In this document: positions 32,370 to 39,874 of the stretch, piece by piece
Layout of the letters: each line of letters begins with the position of its first letter
How positions within the stretch are numbered: position 1 is the first letter of the stretch
NCBI RefSeq assembly: GCF_040676675.1
Contig: NZ_JBFAPK010000011.1
Coordinates: forward strand, 62,001 to 126,000
Origin: JBFAPK01 sp040676675
Lineage (GTDB): Bacteria; Actinomycetota; Actinomycetes; Mycobacteriales; Micromonosporaceae
DNA length: 64,000 bases
Direction of reading: 5' to 3'
The notes under the pieces: generated by a model
What the model saw: only the letters and a program-made list of their open reading frames with translations
What the model was told of the DNA's origin: nothing
Database searches by the model: none
Program-made: the position numbers and the translations under genes

Positions 32370-33002
32370 ATGGACTGGTCGTCGTACGCGTCGTTCCTGC
32401 TGTTCGCGGTCGTCCTGGTGCTGGTGCCCGGTCCGGACTTCGCGGTGGTCACCAGGAACACGCTGGCGGCCGGCCGGTGGCGGGGTGCCTGGAGCGCCGC
32501 CGGGGTGGCGAGTTCCAACGCGGTACAGGGCACGGCCGCGGCCGCCGGGCTGGGGGCGCTCGTCGTCCGCGCCCAGCCGGTCTTCGAGGCGCTCCGGTGG
32601 GCGGGCGTCTGCTACCTGGCGTACCTCGGGATCCAGGCGCTGCGTTCGGCCGTGCGCGGCGAGTATCCGCCGCTGGAGTCCGGGCCGGCCGCGCACGACC
32701 CCGGCGCGGCCCTGGCCGGCTGGCGGCAGGGCTTCCTGTCCAACATCACCAACCCCAAGGTGCTGGTCTTCTACCTGGCGGTGCTCCCGCAGTTCCTCGC
32801 CCCCGGCACGGGCGCGTCCGTGCTGCTGGTCTTCGCCCTCAGCCACGCGCTGCTCTCGCTGCTGTACCTGCTGACGCTGACCGCGTTCCTGTACCGGATG
32901 CGCCGGTTCCTGGCCCAGCGCCGAGTCCGGCGCGGTCTCGACGCCGCCACCGGGGCGGCGCTGCTCGGCTTCGGCGCCCGGCTCGCCACCGAGCGCCTCT
33001 GA
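32370..33002 (+). CDS. LysE/RhtB-family amino-acid exporter
   Basis: 210 aa with about six helices. The family signature is VPGPDFAVVTRNTLAAGRW near the N-terminus, with WAGVCYLAYLGIQALRS and GFLSNITNPKVLVFYLAVLP later, all typical of LysE translocators. It would export an amino acid or a similar small metabolite. The ATG has TAGCCT ending 6 nt before it, so it may be transcribed separately as a leaderless mRNA or read through from the ABC gene 9 bp upstream. A palindrome after the stop may end transcription. Confidence 0.92.
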   Translation: MDWSSYASFLLFAVVLVLVPGPDFAVVTRNTLAAGRWRGAWSAAGVASSNAVQGTAAAAGLGALVVRAQPVFEALRWAGVCYLAYLGIQALRSAVRGEYPPLESGPAAHDPGAALAGWRQGFLSNITNPKVLVFYLAVLPQFLAPGTGASVLLVFALSHALLSLLYLLTLTAFLYRMRRFLAQRRVRRGLDAATGAALLGFGARLATERL

Positions 33003-33004
33003 GT

Positions 33005-33022
33005 CGCCCGACCGGTCGGGCG
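33005..33022 (+). terminator. 18 bp palindrome after LysE-type gene
   Basis: CGCCCGACCGGTCGGGCG is a perfect palindrome two bases after the stop codon. As RNA it forms a 7 bp stem with a CCGG loop, a plausible GC-type terminator closing the marR-ABC-lysE unit. Confidence 0.55.
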
Positions 33023-33093
33023 TCGGCCCCTTCCGGGAACCGGCGGCGGAGACTAACCTCGATCGACAAATGTTGCCGACACTTGGAGTAAAC

Positions 33094-34140
33094 ATGTCGA
33101 AAAGCTTCAGTCGTCGCCGTCTGCTCCAGTTCGGCGCGGCGGCGGCCGCCGCCGGTACGCTCGCCCCGCTGGCCGGCGGCGCCGCGGCGGCCCGCGCGGA
33201 TGGCGACCTGCCCGACTCGCTCCGGTTCGACCTCGACACGCCCTCCACGATGCTGCTGCGCGAGAAGGCGCTGCAGAACGTCACCGTGCTCCAGTCGCTC
33301 GCCTTCGACAACACCAACCGGCGCATCTACACGGCCCAAGTGGTGCAGGGCGGGCTGAAGCTCTCCGGCGAGAGCACCACGGTCGCGGGTGCCGACCGGG
33401 CCCGTCGGGGTGACCTCGCCATCACCCAGCTGGACCTCGCCGGCAACAAGCTCGGCTACATGTACCTCAAGGGCTTCGGCCACGGTGTCTCCATCGGCGT
33501 CGAACCGGTCGGCACCTCGGCGTACCTCTGGGTAGAGACCGACGGCGTCAGCGACGGCACCAACGCCTGGGGCCGGGCGCTGGCCCGGCTGAAGTTCACC
33601 AGCGGCCAGGTGCTCACGAACACCTCGTCGGCGCTGGAGAAGTTCCAGCCGGTCGCCGGCGCGACCTCCACCACCCCGGCGATCGACCCGACCACCAACC
33701 GGCTGATCATGCGGTACGTGCTGAACGGACAGCGGCTCATCACCGCGTACGACCTCGCCTCGGTCAAGGCCCGGACGTACGCGCCGCTGGCGACGGTGCA
33801 GCAGCCGGCCGTGGTCGCCCCGACGAACCAGCCGTTCCAGGGGTACACGGCGCTCGGACGCTACCTCTACCTGCTGGAGGGCGCCGCGTACGGCAACCCG
33901 GGCTCGACCGCGCCGGACGGCAACACGTACATCACCTCGGTCGACCTCACCACCGGCGCCGTGGTGCAGCGCTTCCTCACCCGGGCCGGCTACTCGCTGG
34001 ACTACCGGGAGCCGGAGGGGATGGCGATCCAGCTCACCAACCCGGCCGACCCGTCCTCGGCGCGCCTGACCGAGGGCTTCGCCTCCGGGGCGAGCGGCGC
34101 CCGGAAGATGAGCGTCTACTACAAGGACGTACTCGTCTGA
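33094..34140 (+). CDS. Tat-exported propeller-like protein (often annotated teichoic acid biosynthesis protein C)
   Basis: 348 aa. The N-terminus SFSRRRLLQFGAAAAAAGTL has a twin-arginine signal, so the protein is exported folded. The mature part has repeated beta motifs (VLQSLAFDNTNRRIYTAQVV, YLKGFGHGVSIGVEPVGTSA, FQGYTALGRYLYLLEG, SLDYREPEGMAIQ) suggesting a propeller. It resembles actinobacterial secreted proteins that carry the name teichoic acid biosynthesis protein C; I know of no evidence for that function. ATG 33094 follows TTGGAG at good spacing; TAACCT near 33054 is a possible -10. Confidence 0.78.
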   Translation: MSKSFSRRRLLQFGAAAAAAGTLAPLAGGAAAARADGDLPDSLRFDLDTPSTMLLREKALQNVTVLQSLAFDNTNRRIYTAQVVQGGLKLSGESTTVAGADRARRGDLAITQLDLAGNKLGYMYLKGFGHGVSIGVEPVGTSAYLWVETDGVSDGTNAWGRALARLKFTSGQVLTNTSSALEKFQPVAGATSTTPAIDPTTNRLIMRYVLNGQRLITAYDLASVKARTYAPLATVQQPAVVAPTNQPFQGYTALGRYLYLLEGAAYGNPGSTAPDGNTYITSVDLTTGAVVQRFLTRAGYSLDYREPEGMAIQLTNPADPSSARLTEGFASGASGARKMSVYYKDVLV

Positions 34141-34170
34141 CCCGCCCCAGCCCCGCCCCGCCCCCAGCCC

Positions 34171-34234
34171 CGTCGATCTAGGGCAAATCCTCGTGAGTTG
34201 ATCTCCAATCACGACGATTTGCCCTAGATCGACG
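34171..34234. repeat. Long inverted repeat between convergent genes
   Basis: Two 26 nt arms (34171-34196 and 34209-34234) are complementary with one mismatch, separated by a 12 nt loop whose ends (TTG/CAA) can pair further. The core GATCTAGGGCAAATC is AT-richer than the surroundings and contains the locally rare CTAG. It lies between the convergent propeller gene and the DUF72 gene, and its right arm supplies the TAG stop of the latter. It could be a bidirectional terminator or one copy of a dispersed palindromic (REP/MITE-like) element. Confidence 0.8.
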
Positions 34235-35159
34235 CGCCGTGGGGTGCCGACGCGCGGTGGGGCGCCGCCGTGGACCGGCTGGCCGCGGGGCCGAGCAGTT
34301 CGGCCAGCCGCGCCGCATCGCGCTGGGCCTGGTCGCCGCAGCAGTTGTTGAACAAGGCGTGCACCTCGTCGACCTCGGCAGCCAGCTCCCGCAGCCGCCC
34401 GGACCACTCGCGCAGTTCCCGATCCGGGTACGCGTAGCGGAACTTCTCCTGCTTGTCCCCCGACTCCCACTCGGCGCTGTGCCCGTGGAACCGGACCAGC
34501 GCCGGCTCGGCGGTGGCCACCACGATCGGCGGTACCGAGCTGGGATGCCCCTGCGGCATGTCCACGCAGACGTAGGACAGGTCGTGCCGCTGCAGGAACT
34601 CCAGCGTCCGCAGCGCCCGGTCCCCGACGTACCAGGAGCCGTGCCGTAGCTCGACCGCCACGCGCAGCGGGCGGCACCGCTGTGCCGCGTGCAGGATCCG
34701 CCGCTGCGCCGCCTCGCCCCAGGCCAGCCACGGCGGAAACTGGAGCAGCACCACACCCAGCTTGCCGGCCTCGGCGATCGGTTCGAGTACGGCGTGGAAC
34801 ATCGCCCAGAGCTCGTCGTGCGCCGCCTCCGGCAGGTCCCGACGGCGCAGCCGGTCGCGATCGGACCGGCCGGCCGGGCGCAGCTGACGCGGCAGCGCGG
34901 AGATCGGCGTCGGATGGCCGGTGAGCAGGCTGAACGCCTTGACGTTGAAGGTGAAGCCGGGTGGGGTCCGGTCCGTCCACGCCCGAGCCGTCTCGACTGC
35001 CGGCAGCGCGTAGTAGGTGGTGTCCACCTCGACCAGGTCGAAGCGCTCGGCGTAGTGGGCGAGCCGCCCGGCCGGAGTGTTCGCCGCGCGCGGATACCAG
35101 CCGGAGGAGATGAGGGAACGGTCCGCCCAGGACGACGTGCCCACCCGTATCGCACCCAT
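34224..35159 (-). CDS. DUF72 family protein
   Basis: 311 aa TIM-barrel-like protein. Diagnostic elements are VGTSSWADRSLISSGWYP at the start, VEVDTTYYALPA, GFTFNVKAFSLLTGHP, VLLQFPPWLAWG, AVELRHGSWY and, near the end, VHALFNNCCGDQAQRDAARL. The biochemical role of DUF72 is not settled. ATG 35159 starts exactly at the conserved N-terminus; a longer upstream frame has no homology. The C-terminal 25 residues (SRSTAAPHRASAPHGASI) are low-complexity and end inside the inverted repeat, suggesting that the repeat has replaced the original end. Confidence 0.88.
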   Translation of the reverse strand: MGAIRVGTSSWADRSLISSGWYPRAANTPAGRLAHYAERFDLVEVDTTYYALPAVETARAWTDRTPPGFTFNVKAFSLLTGHPTPISALPRQLRPAGRSDRDRLRRRDLPEAAHDELWAMFHAVLEPIAEAGKLGVVLLQFPPWLAWGEAAQRRILHAAQRCRPLRVAVELRHGSWYVGDRALRTLEFLQRHDLSYVCVDMPQGHPSSVPPIVVATAEPALVRFHGHSAEWESGDKQEKFRYAYPDRELREWSGRLRELAAEVDEVHALFNNCCGDQAQRDAARLAELLGPAASRSTAAPHRASAPHGASI

Positions 35160-35297
35160 GCGTACCAGCTTTCCGCCGCGCGGGCCGCCAAAACTACATG
35201 AATGAAATTCGCGCGCCGCCCACCCCGCCACGGCGGCCCGTCCCGGCCACCACCGCCCAGCCCGGCCACGGCTGCCGGCGCCCGCTAACTTGGCGTC

Positions 35298-35954
35298 GTG
35301 ACCGAGCCCGCGTACGTACCCGCCGTCCGGACCGCGTACGACACTGTCGCCGTCGACTACGCCGAGCGGCTCGGCGACGAACTCGACCGCAAGCCGCTGG
35401 ACCGCGCGCTGCTCGCCACCTTCGCCGAGCTGGTCCGGGCCGACGGCGGCGGACCGGTCGCCGACCTGGGCTGCGGACCCGGTCGGGTGGCCACCGTCCT
35501 GCACGGGTTGGGGCTGGACGCGATCGGCGTCGACCTGTCACCCGTGATGCTGGCGATCGCCCGGAAGGCGTACCCGGAGCTGCGGTTCGTGGAGGGCCTG
35601 CTGACCGCGCTGCCGATCGCCGACGGCGCCCTGGCCGGGGCGCTCGCCTGGTACTCGATCATCCACACCCCGCCGGAGCAGCTCCCGGCGGTCTTCGCCG
35701 AGTTCGCGCGGGTGCTCGCCCCGGACGGTCACCTGCTTGTCGCCCACCAGGCCGGCGACGACGAGTTGGTACACCTGGAGCGGGGGTTCGGCCACGAGGT
35801 CTCGCTCGACGTCTACCGGTTGTCGCCCGACCGGGTCGTCGAGCGGCTGCGCCGGGCCGGGTTCGTGGTGCACAGCCGGGTCCGGCACGACCCGCCGGGA
35901 CCGGAGTCGAACCCGCAGGCGTACCTGCTGGCGCGCAAGCCGCAGCGCCCGTAG
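35298..35954 (+). CDS. SAM-dependent methyltransferase
   Basis: 218 aa class I methyltransferase. Motif I, which binds S-adenosylmethionine, is VADLGCGPGRVATVL, followed by GVDLSPVMLAIARKAYP (acidic residue for the ribose) and the motif IV region GALAWYSIIHTPPEQLP. The substrate is unknown; ubiquinone/menaquinone or small-molecule methylases share this plan. GTG 35298 has TAACTT (35286-35291) ending 6 nt upstream, so a leaderless mRNA is likely. It is separated from the cyclase gene by 87 bp that hold another promoter. Confidence 0.9.
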   Translation: MTEPAYVPAVRTAYDTVAVDYAERLGDELDRKPLDRALLATFAELVRADGGGPVADLGCGPGRVATVLHGLGLDAIGVDLSPVMLAIARKAYPELRFVEGLLTALPIADGALAGALAWYSIIHTPPEQLPAVFAEFARVLAPDGHLLVAHQAGDDELVHLERGFGHEVSLDVYRLSPDRVVERLRRAGFVVHSRVRHDPPGPESNPQAYLLARKPQRP

Positions 35955-36006
35955 GGGGCCCGCGGCCGTAGCGGTCGCAGTGGCCACGGCGGTCGTCGGG
36001 AAGGCG

Positions 36007-36035
36007 GTGACAGCGGGCTTCCGCCCCGGTACGGT
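36007..36035 (+). promoter_or_regulatory. Promoter GTGACA-N17-TACGGT
   Basis: GTGACA (36007-36012) and TACGGT (36030-36035) are exactly 17 bp apart, the best housekeeping-type promoter in the window. The -10 ends 6 nt before the cyclase ATG, predicting leaderless transcription of the cyclase/ThDP-enzyme operon. Confidence 0.65.
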
Positions 36036-36041
36036 CGCCGC

Positions 36042-36803
36042 ATGACGGTGCTCAACGATCTGGTCGCCGCGCTCGCCGACGGCAGCGTGAGGGTGGTCGA
36101 CCTGACCGCCCCGCTGCACGCCGGGACGCCGATCCTGACGCTGCCCGAGCCGTTCGGGCAGACCGTGCCCTTCCAGCTCCAGGAGATCAGTCGGTACGAC
36201 GACCGCGGGCCGGCCTGGTACTGGAACAACATCTCCACCGGCGAGCACACCGGCACCCACTTCGACGCGCCGATCCACTGGGTGACCGGCCGGACCGGCC
36301 CGGACGTGTCCCAGGTGCCGGCGCGGCGGCTGATCGCACCGGCCGTGGTGATCGACCACGCGGCCGAGGCCGCCGCCGATCCCGACTTCCTGCTTGAAGT
36401 CGAGCACGTCAAGGCGTGGGAGGCCGAGCACGGCTCGCTGCTGGCTGGCGGCTGGCTGCTCTACCGTACGGGCTGGGACGCGTACGGGGACGACGCCGAG
36501 GCGTACGCCAACGGCGGCCGTACCCCCGGCATCTCCGCCGAGTGCGCCCGCTGGCTGGCCGAGGAGGCGCCGATCCAGGGCGTCGGGGTGGAGACCGTCG
36601 GTACCGACGCGGGCGGGGCGCCGGGGTTCGATCCGCCGTTCCCGTGCCACTCGTACCTGCTCGGCCACGACAAGTACGGCCTCACCCAGCTGCGCAACCT
36701 CGCCCAGCTGCCGCCGACCGGCGCGGTGGTGCTGGCCGGCCCGCTGCCGATCGTGACCGGCTCGGGCAGCCCGTGCCGCGTCCTCGCCCTCGTGGAGGGA
36801 TAG
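36042..36803 (+). CDS. Cyclase family protein (kynurenine formamidase-like metal hydrolase)
   Basis: 253 aa. The metal-binding signature HTGTHFDAPIHW (about residues 68-79) fits HxGTHxDxPxH of the cyclase/KynB family, which hydrolyse N-formylkynurenine, isatin or related amides. LLYRTGWDAYG and GVETVGTDAGGAPGF are also family-like. A cytoplasmic soluble enzyme. The ThDP enzyme gene begins 5 bp after its stop, so the two should act in one pathway. The substrate is unknown; no tryptophan-degradation partners are visible in this window, so a catabolic role for some acyl amide or lactone is possible. Confidence 0.88.
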   Translation: MTVLNDLVAALADGSVRVVDLTAPLHAGTPILTLPEPFGQTVPFQLQEISRYDDRGPAWYWNNISTGEHTGTHFDAPIHWVTGRTGPDVSQVPARRLIAPAVVIDHAAEAAADPDFLLEVEHVKAWEAEHGSLLAGGWLLYRTGWDAYGDDAEAYANGGRTPGISAECARWLAEEAPIQGVGVETVGTDAGGAPGFDPPFPCHSYLLGHDKYGLTQLRNLAQLPPTGAVVLAGPLPIVTGSGSPCRVLALVEG

Positions 36804-36807
36804 CCGG

Positions 36808-38484
36808 GTGCGGGTGGCCGAACTCGTCGGGCGCGTCCTGGCGGCGCACGGCGTGCGGCACGTCTTCGGCGTGGTCGGCAGCGGAAACTTCCACGTCACG
36901 AACGCGCTGGTCGCGGCCGGGGCGCGCTTCTACCCGGCCGCACACGAGGGCGGCGCCGCGTGCATGGCGGACGGTTTCGCCCGTACCGCCGGCACCGTCG
37001 CCGTGCTCTCCGTCCACCAGGGCCCGGGGGTCACGAACGCGCTGACCGGCGTGACCGAGGCGGCGAAGAGCCACACCCCGCTGCTGGTGCTGGCACCGGA
37101 GGCCACCGCGCCGGGCTCGAACTTCCACATCGACCTCGCCGCCGTCAGCGCCGCGGTGGGCGCGCGCTTCCACCGGGTACGCGCCGAGCGCGCGGCCGAG
37201 GACGCCGCCGACGCCTTCCACGCCGCCGCCGCGGGGGCCACGGTCGTGCTCGGCCTCCCGCTGGACGTGCAGGAGGCACCGGCCCCGCCCTGGAACGGCC
37301 CGCCACCCGGCACCGCGACCGACGCGACCGGCGGCCCGACGAGCGGCCCGGCCGGCACGGCTTCCGGCTCGGACGGCGCGATCGACGGCCTGGACGCGCT
37401 CGTCGCGGCCGTACGCGCGGCCCGCCGACCGGTCTTCGTCGCCGGCCGGGGCGCCCGCGCCGCCCGCGAACCGCTGCGCCGGCTGGCCGCGCGCTGCGGC
37501 GCGCTGCTGGCCGTCTCGGCCGGCGCGAAGGGACTCTTCGCCGGGGACCCGTGGAACCTGGACGTCGCGGGCGGGTTCGCCACACCGCTCGCCGCCTCGC
37601 TGATCCCCGAGGCGGATCTCGTGGTCGCCTGGGGCAGCTCGCTGAACATGTGGACCACCCGGCACGGCGAGCTGATCCCGCCGGGCGTACCGGTCGCGCA
37701 CGTCGACCGCGACCCGGCGGCGTTCGGCCGGAACCGGCCCGTGGAGATCGCGGTGCTCGGCGACGTGACGGCGGTGGCCGAGGCGGTCGCCGCCCGGCTG
37801 GCCGGCGAGCCGGACCGGACCGGCTGGCGCACGCCGGAGCTGGGGCGGCGGGTCCGCGAGCGGGGCCGCTGGCGGGACGAGCCGTACCCGGACGGGAGCG
37901 ACCCCGACGCCGGGAGGCTCGACCCGCGCACGCTGAGCATCGCGCTGGACGACCTGCTGCCGGCCGAACGCACGGTGGTCGTCGACTCCGGCAACTTCAT
38001 GGGCTACCCGTCGATGTTCCTGTCCGTACCGGACGCCGCCGGCTTCTGCCTCACCCAGGCGTTCCAGTCGGTCGGCCTCGGCCTGGCCAGCGCGCTCGGC
38101 GCCGCGGTCGCCCGCCCGGACCGGCTCACCGTCGCGGCGCTCGGCGACGGCGGTTTCCTGATGTCCTCGGCCGAGCTGGTCACCGCCGTACGGCTGGGGC
38201 TGCCGCTGGTCGTGGTCGTCTACGACGACGCGGCGTACGGTGCCGAGGTGCACCACTTCGGGCCGGACGGTCACCCGCTGGAGACCGTCACCTTTCCGGA
38301 GACCGACCTGGCCGCCATCGCGCGCGGCCACGGCTGCGCGGGTCTGACCGTACGGCGGCTCGACGACCTGGACGGGGTGCGGGACTGGCTGGCCGGTCCC
38401 CGTACCCGGCCGTTGGTGCTGGACGCGAAGGTGGCCACCGAGCGCGCCTCCTGGTGGCTGGAGCACGCGTTCCGGGGCCACTGA
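36808..38484 (+). CDS. Thiamine-diphosphate-dependent enzyme, acetolactate-synthase/benzoylformate-decarboxylase-like
   Basis: 558 aa with the three-domain ThDP plan. The N-terminal Pyr domain has the cofactor-activating Glu in AAHEGGAACMADGFAR (about residue 50). The central domain spans about 190-340. The C-terminal PP domain has GDGGFLMSSAELVTAV as start of the Mg/ThDP motif. The usual Asn (or NN) that ends this motif is replaced by Asp in VVVVYDDAAYG, a change seen at the Mg-coordinating position. GTG start, 5 bp after the cyclase stop. The reaction (decarboxylase, synthase or lyase) cannot be chosen from sequence; no small regulatory subunit is present. Confidence 0.87.
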   Translation: MRVAELVGRVLAAHGVRHVFGVVGSGNFHVTNALVAAGARFYPAAHEGGAACMADGFARTAGTVAVLSVHQGPGVTNALTGVTEAAKSHTPLLVLAPEATAPGSNFHIDLAAVSAAVGARFHRVRAERAAEDAADAFHAAAAGATVVLGLPLDVQEAPAPPWNGPPPGTATDATGGPTSGPAGTASGSDGAIDGLDALVAAVRAARRPVFVAGRGARAAREPLRRLAARCGALLAVSAGAKGLFAGDPWNLDVAGGFATPLAASLIPEADLVVAWGSSLNMWTTRHGELIPPGVPVAHVDRDPAAFGRNRPVEIAVLGDVTAVAEAVAARLAGEPDRTGWRTPELGRRVRERGRWRDEPYPDGSDPDAGRLDPRTLSIALDDLLPAERTVVVDSGNFMGYPSMFLSVPDAAGFCLTQAFQSVGLGLASALGAAVARPDRLTVAALGDGGFLMSSAELVTAVRLGLPLVVVVYDDAAYGAEVHHFGPDGHPLETVTFPETDLAAIARGHGCAGLTVRRLDDLDGVRDWLAGPRTRPLVLDAKVATERASWWLEHAFRGH

Positions 38485-38691
38485 CGGGCCGCCCCGGCGG
38501 ACCGGCGGCTTCCGGGCCGGATGCGGAGGCTCTTCCGCCCGGAGTCCGTCGAGGTCGACGTGCCGCGGCGGGCGGGCCGGCCGGGCGTGTCAGCGTCGCG
38601 GGCGGCGAAAACGTCACAGCCCGTGCGGCCCATTTTCTCTCCTCGAAAGTGTGATGGTGCCGCTGGCGGGGCCCCTGCCACCATCGCGGTG

Positions 38692-39501
38692 GTGAATCGC
38701 AGAGCACTTCTCCGTGGCGCCGCCGTCGGCATGCTGTCACCCGTCGTGGCCGGTACGCCCGCGCTCGCCGCCGGCCTCACCACCACCTCGGGCGACTCCC
38801 CGATCCCGCGGCGACCGCTGTCGGGCTCGACGGGCCCGGTGCCGTCGCGGCACGTCACCTTCCCGGCCCCGACCCTCGCCGACCGGCTCACCACCCTGCC
38901 GGCCGAGACCACCCAGTTGATCATCGTCTACAGCGAGGGCTACACCACGACGTACGCGACGATGGAGACCTTCGCGAGGGACGCCGACGGCTGGCGGTCG
39001 GTCTCCGCCCCGCTGCCGGCGCGGATCGGCTCGAAGGGGTTCAGCGACAACCACGTGGAGGGGATCGCCACCACGCCGACCGGGGTGTACTCGATCGGAC
39101 CGACCATGTACGGCATCGCGGCGAACCCCGGCGTGCAGTACCCGTACCACCCGCTCGTGACCAACGACTGGTGGAACGAGAACCCCTCCTCGCCCGGCTA
39201 CAACACCTTCCAGCACACCAGCACCAACCCGGGCGGCGCCAGCGAGGCGCTCTGGCTGGAGAAGCCCGCCTACACGCACTTCGCGGTGATCACGTACAAC
39301 ATGCCGCCGAACGTGCCCACGCCGATCCCGAACGCGGGCAGTGGGATCTTCCTGCACGAGTTCAGCACCGCGGGCGGCAACGCCACGGCCGGCTGCGTGA
39401 GCCTCAGCCACGACCACCTGGTCGGCGTCCTGAGGTGGCTGACCCCGGCGGCCTCGCCACGGATCGTGCTCAGCCCGCTGGAGAGCCTCGGACGCTACTG
39501 A
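38692..39501 (+). CDS. Secreted L,D-transpeptidase-like protein (YkuD fold)
   Basis: 269 aa. A twin-arginine-like or Sec leader (NRRALLRGAAVGML ... TPALAA) is followed by a YkuD-type domain. The active site is H in IFLHEFS (about 221) and C in ATAGCVSLS (about 233), closely spaced as in ErfK/YbiS-like proteins of actinobacteria. LIIVYSEGYTTTYATMET near the start of the domain is also family-like. It would act on peptidoglycan outside the membrane. GTG 38692 is chosen at the start of the leader; GTG 38689 is equally possible. The second such enzyme in the window. Confidence 0.8.
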   Translation: MNRRALLRGAAVGMLSPVVAGTPALAAGLTTTSGDSPIPRRPLSGSTGPVPSRHVTFPAPTLADRLTTLPAETTQLIIVYSEGYTTTYATMETFARDADGWRSVSAPLPARIGSKGFSDNHVEGIATTPTGVYSIGPTMYGIAANPGVQYPYHPLVTNDWWNENPSSPGYNTFQHTSTNPGGASEALWLEKPAYTHFAVITYNMPPNVPTPIPNAGSGIFLHEFSTAGGNATAGCVSLSHDHLVGVLRWLTPAASPRIVLSPLESLGRY

Positions 39502-39591
39502 CGCACGGTGGATCCTCGGCGCCACTGACGTGCGGTGCGTCCCGGCGCAACCGACGCGCGCTGGATCCCCGGCGCCACCGACGGGCGGTGA
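39497..39591. repeat. Degenerate 27 bp tandem repeat, about 3.5 copies
   Basis: Units beginning ACTGACG/ACCGACG and ending CGGCGC(C/A) start at 39497, 39524, 39550 and 39577, with 26-27 bp spacing. The first unit contains the stop codon of the transpeptidase gene. No unique spacers, so not a CRISPR array. Confidence 0.6.
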
Positions 39592-39654
39592 CGGCCGGCA
39601 GCCCGCAGGCCGCCGGCCGTCGGCACCGGGGGGCGGAGGGCCACCACCCGTGGC

Positions 39655-39873
39655 TCAGTCGACCGCGAGCAGCCGGGCCGCGGCCGGTACCAGCGGATCC
39701 AGCGCGTCCGGGTCGGCCTCGACCTGCCGGAGCAGCTCGGCCCGCATCCGCGGCTCCCAGAACGCGCGGATGTGCCGCGCGATCTCGGCCGCCGCTACCG
39801 CCGGGGGTTCGTGGTGGAAGTGCACGGCCAGCTCGTTGGCGAGCCGGACCTGCGCGGACGTCTGCCCCGACAT
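39655..39873 (-). CDS. fdsD: Formate dehydrogenase delta subunit (FdsD-like)
   Basis: A 72 aa protein matching the small delta subunit of NAD-dependent formate dehydrogenases: VRLANELAVHFHHEPPAVAA, IARHIRAFWEPRMRAELL and AARLLAVD. In related systems FdsD assists assembly or stability of the complex. Its ATG starts one base after the alpha-subunit stop, so it is translated with the operon. Last gene of the operon; the FdhD/FdsC sulfurtransferase usually found nearby is not in this window. Confidence 0.85.
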   Translation of the reverse strand: MSGQTSAQVRLANELAVHFHHEPPAVAAAEIARHIRAFWEPRMRAELLRQVEADPDALDPLVPAAARLLAVD

Positions 39874-39874
39874 C

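Noticed and set aside
36042..36803. Cyclase as part of a tryptophan/kynurenine degradation operon
   Set aside because: No tryptophan dioxygenase or kynureninase genes lie nearby; the partner is a ThDP enzyme, so the pathway is left open.
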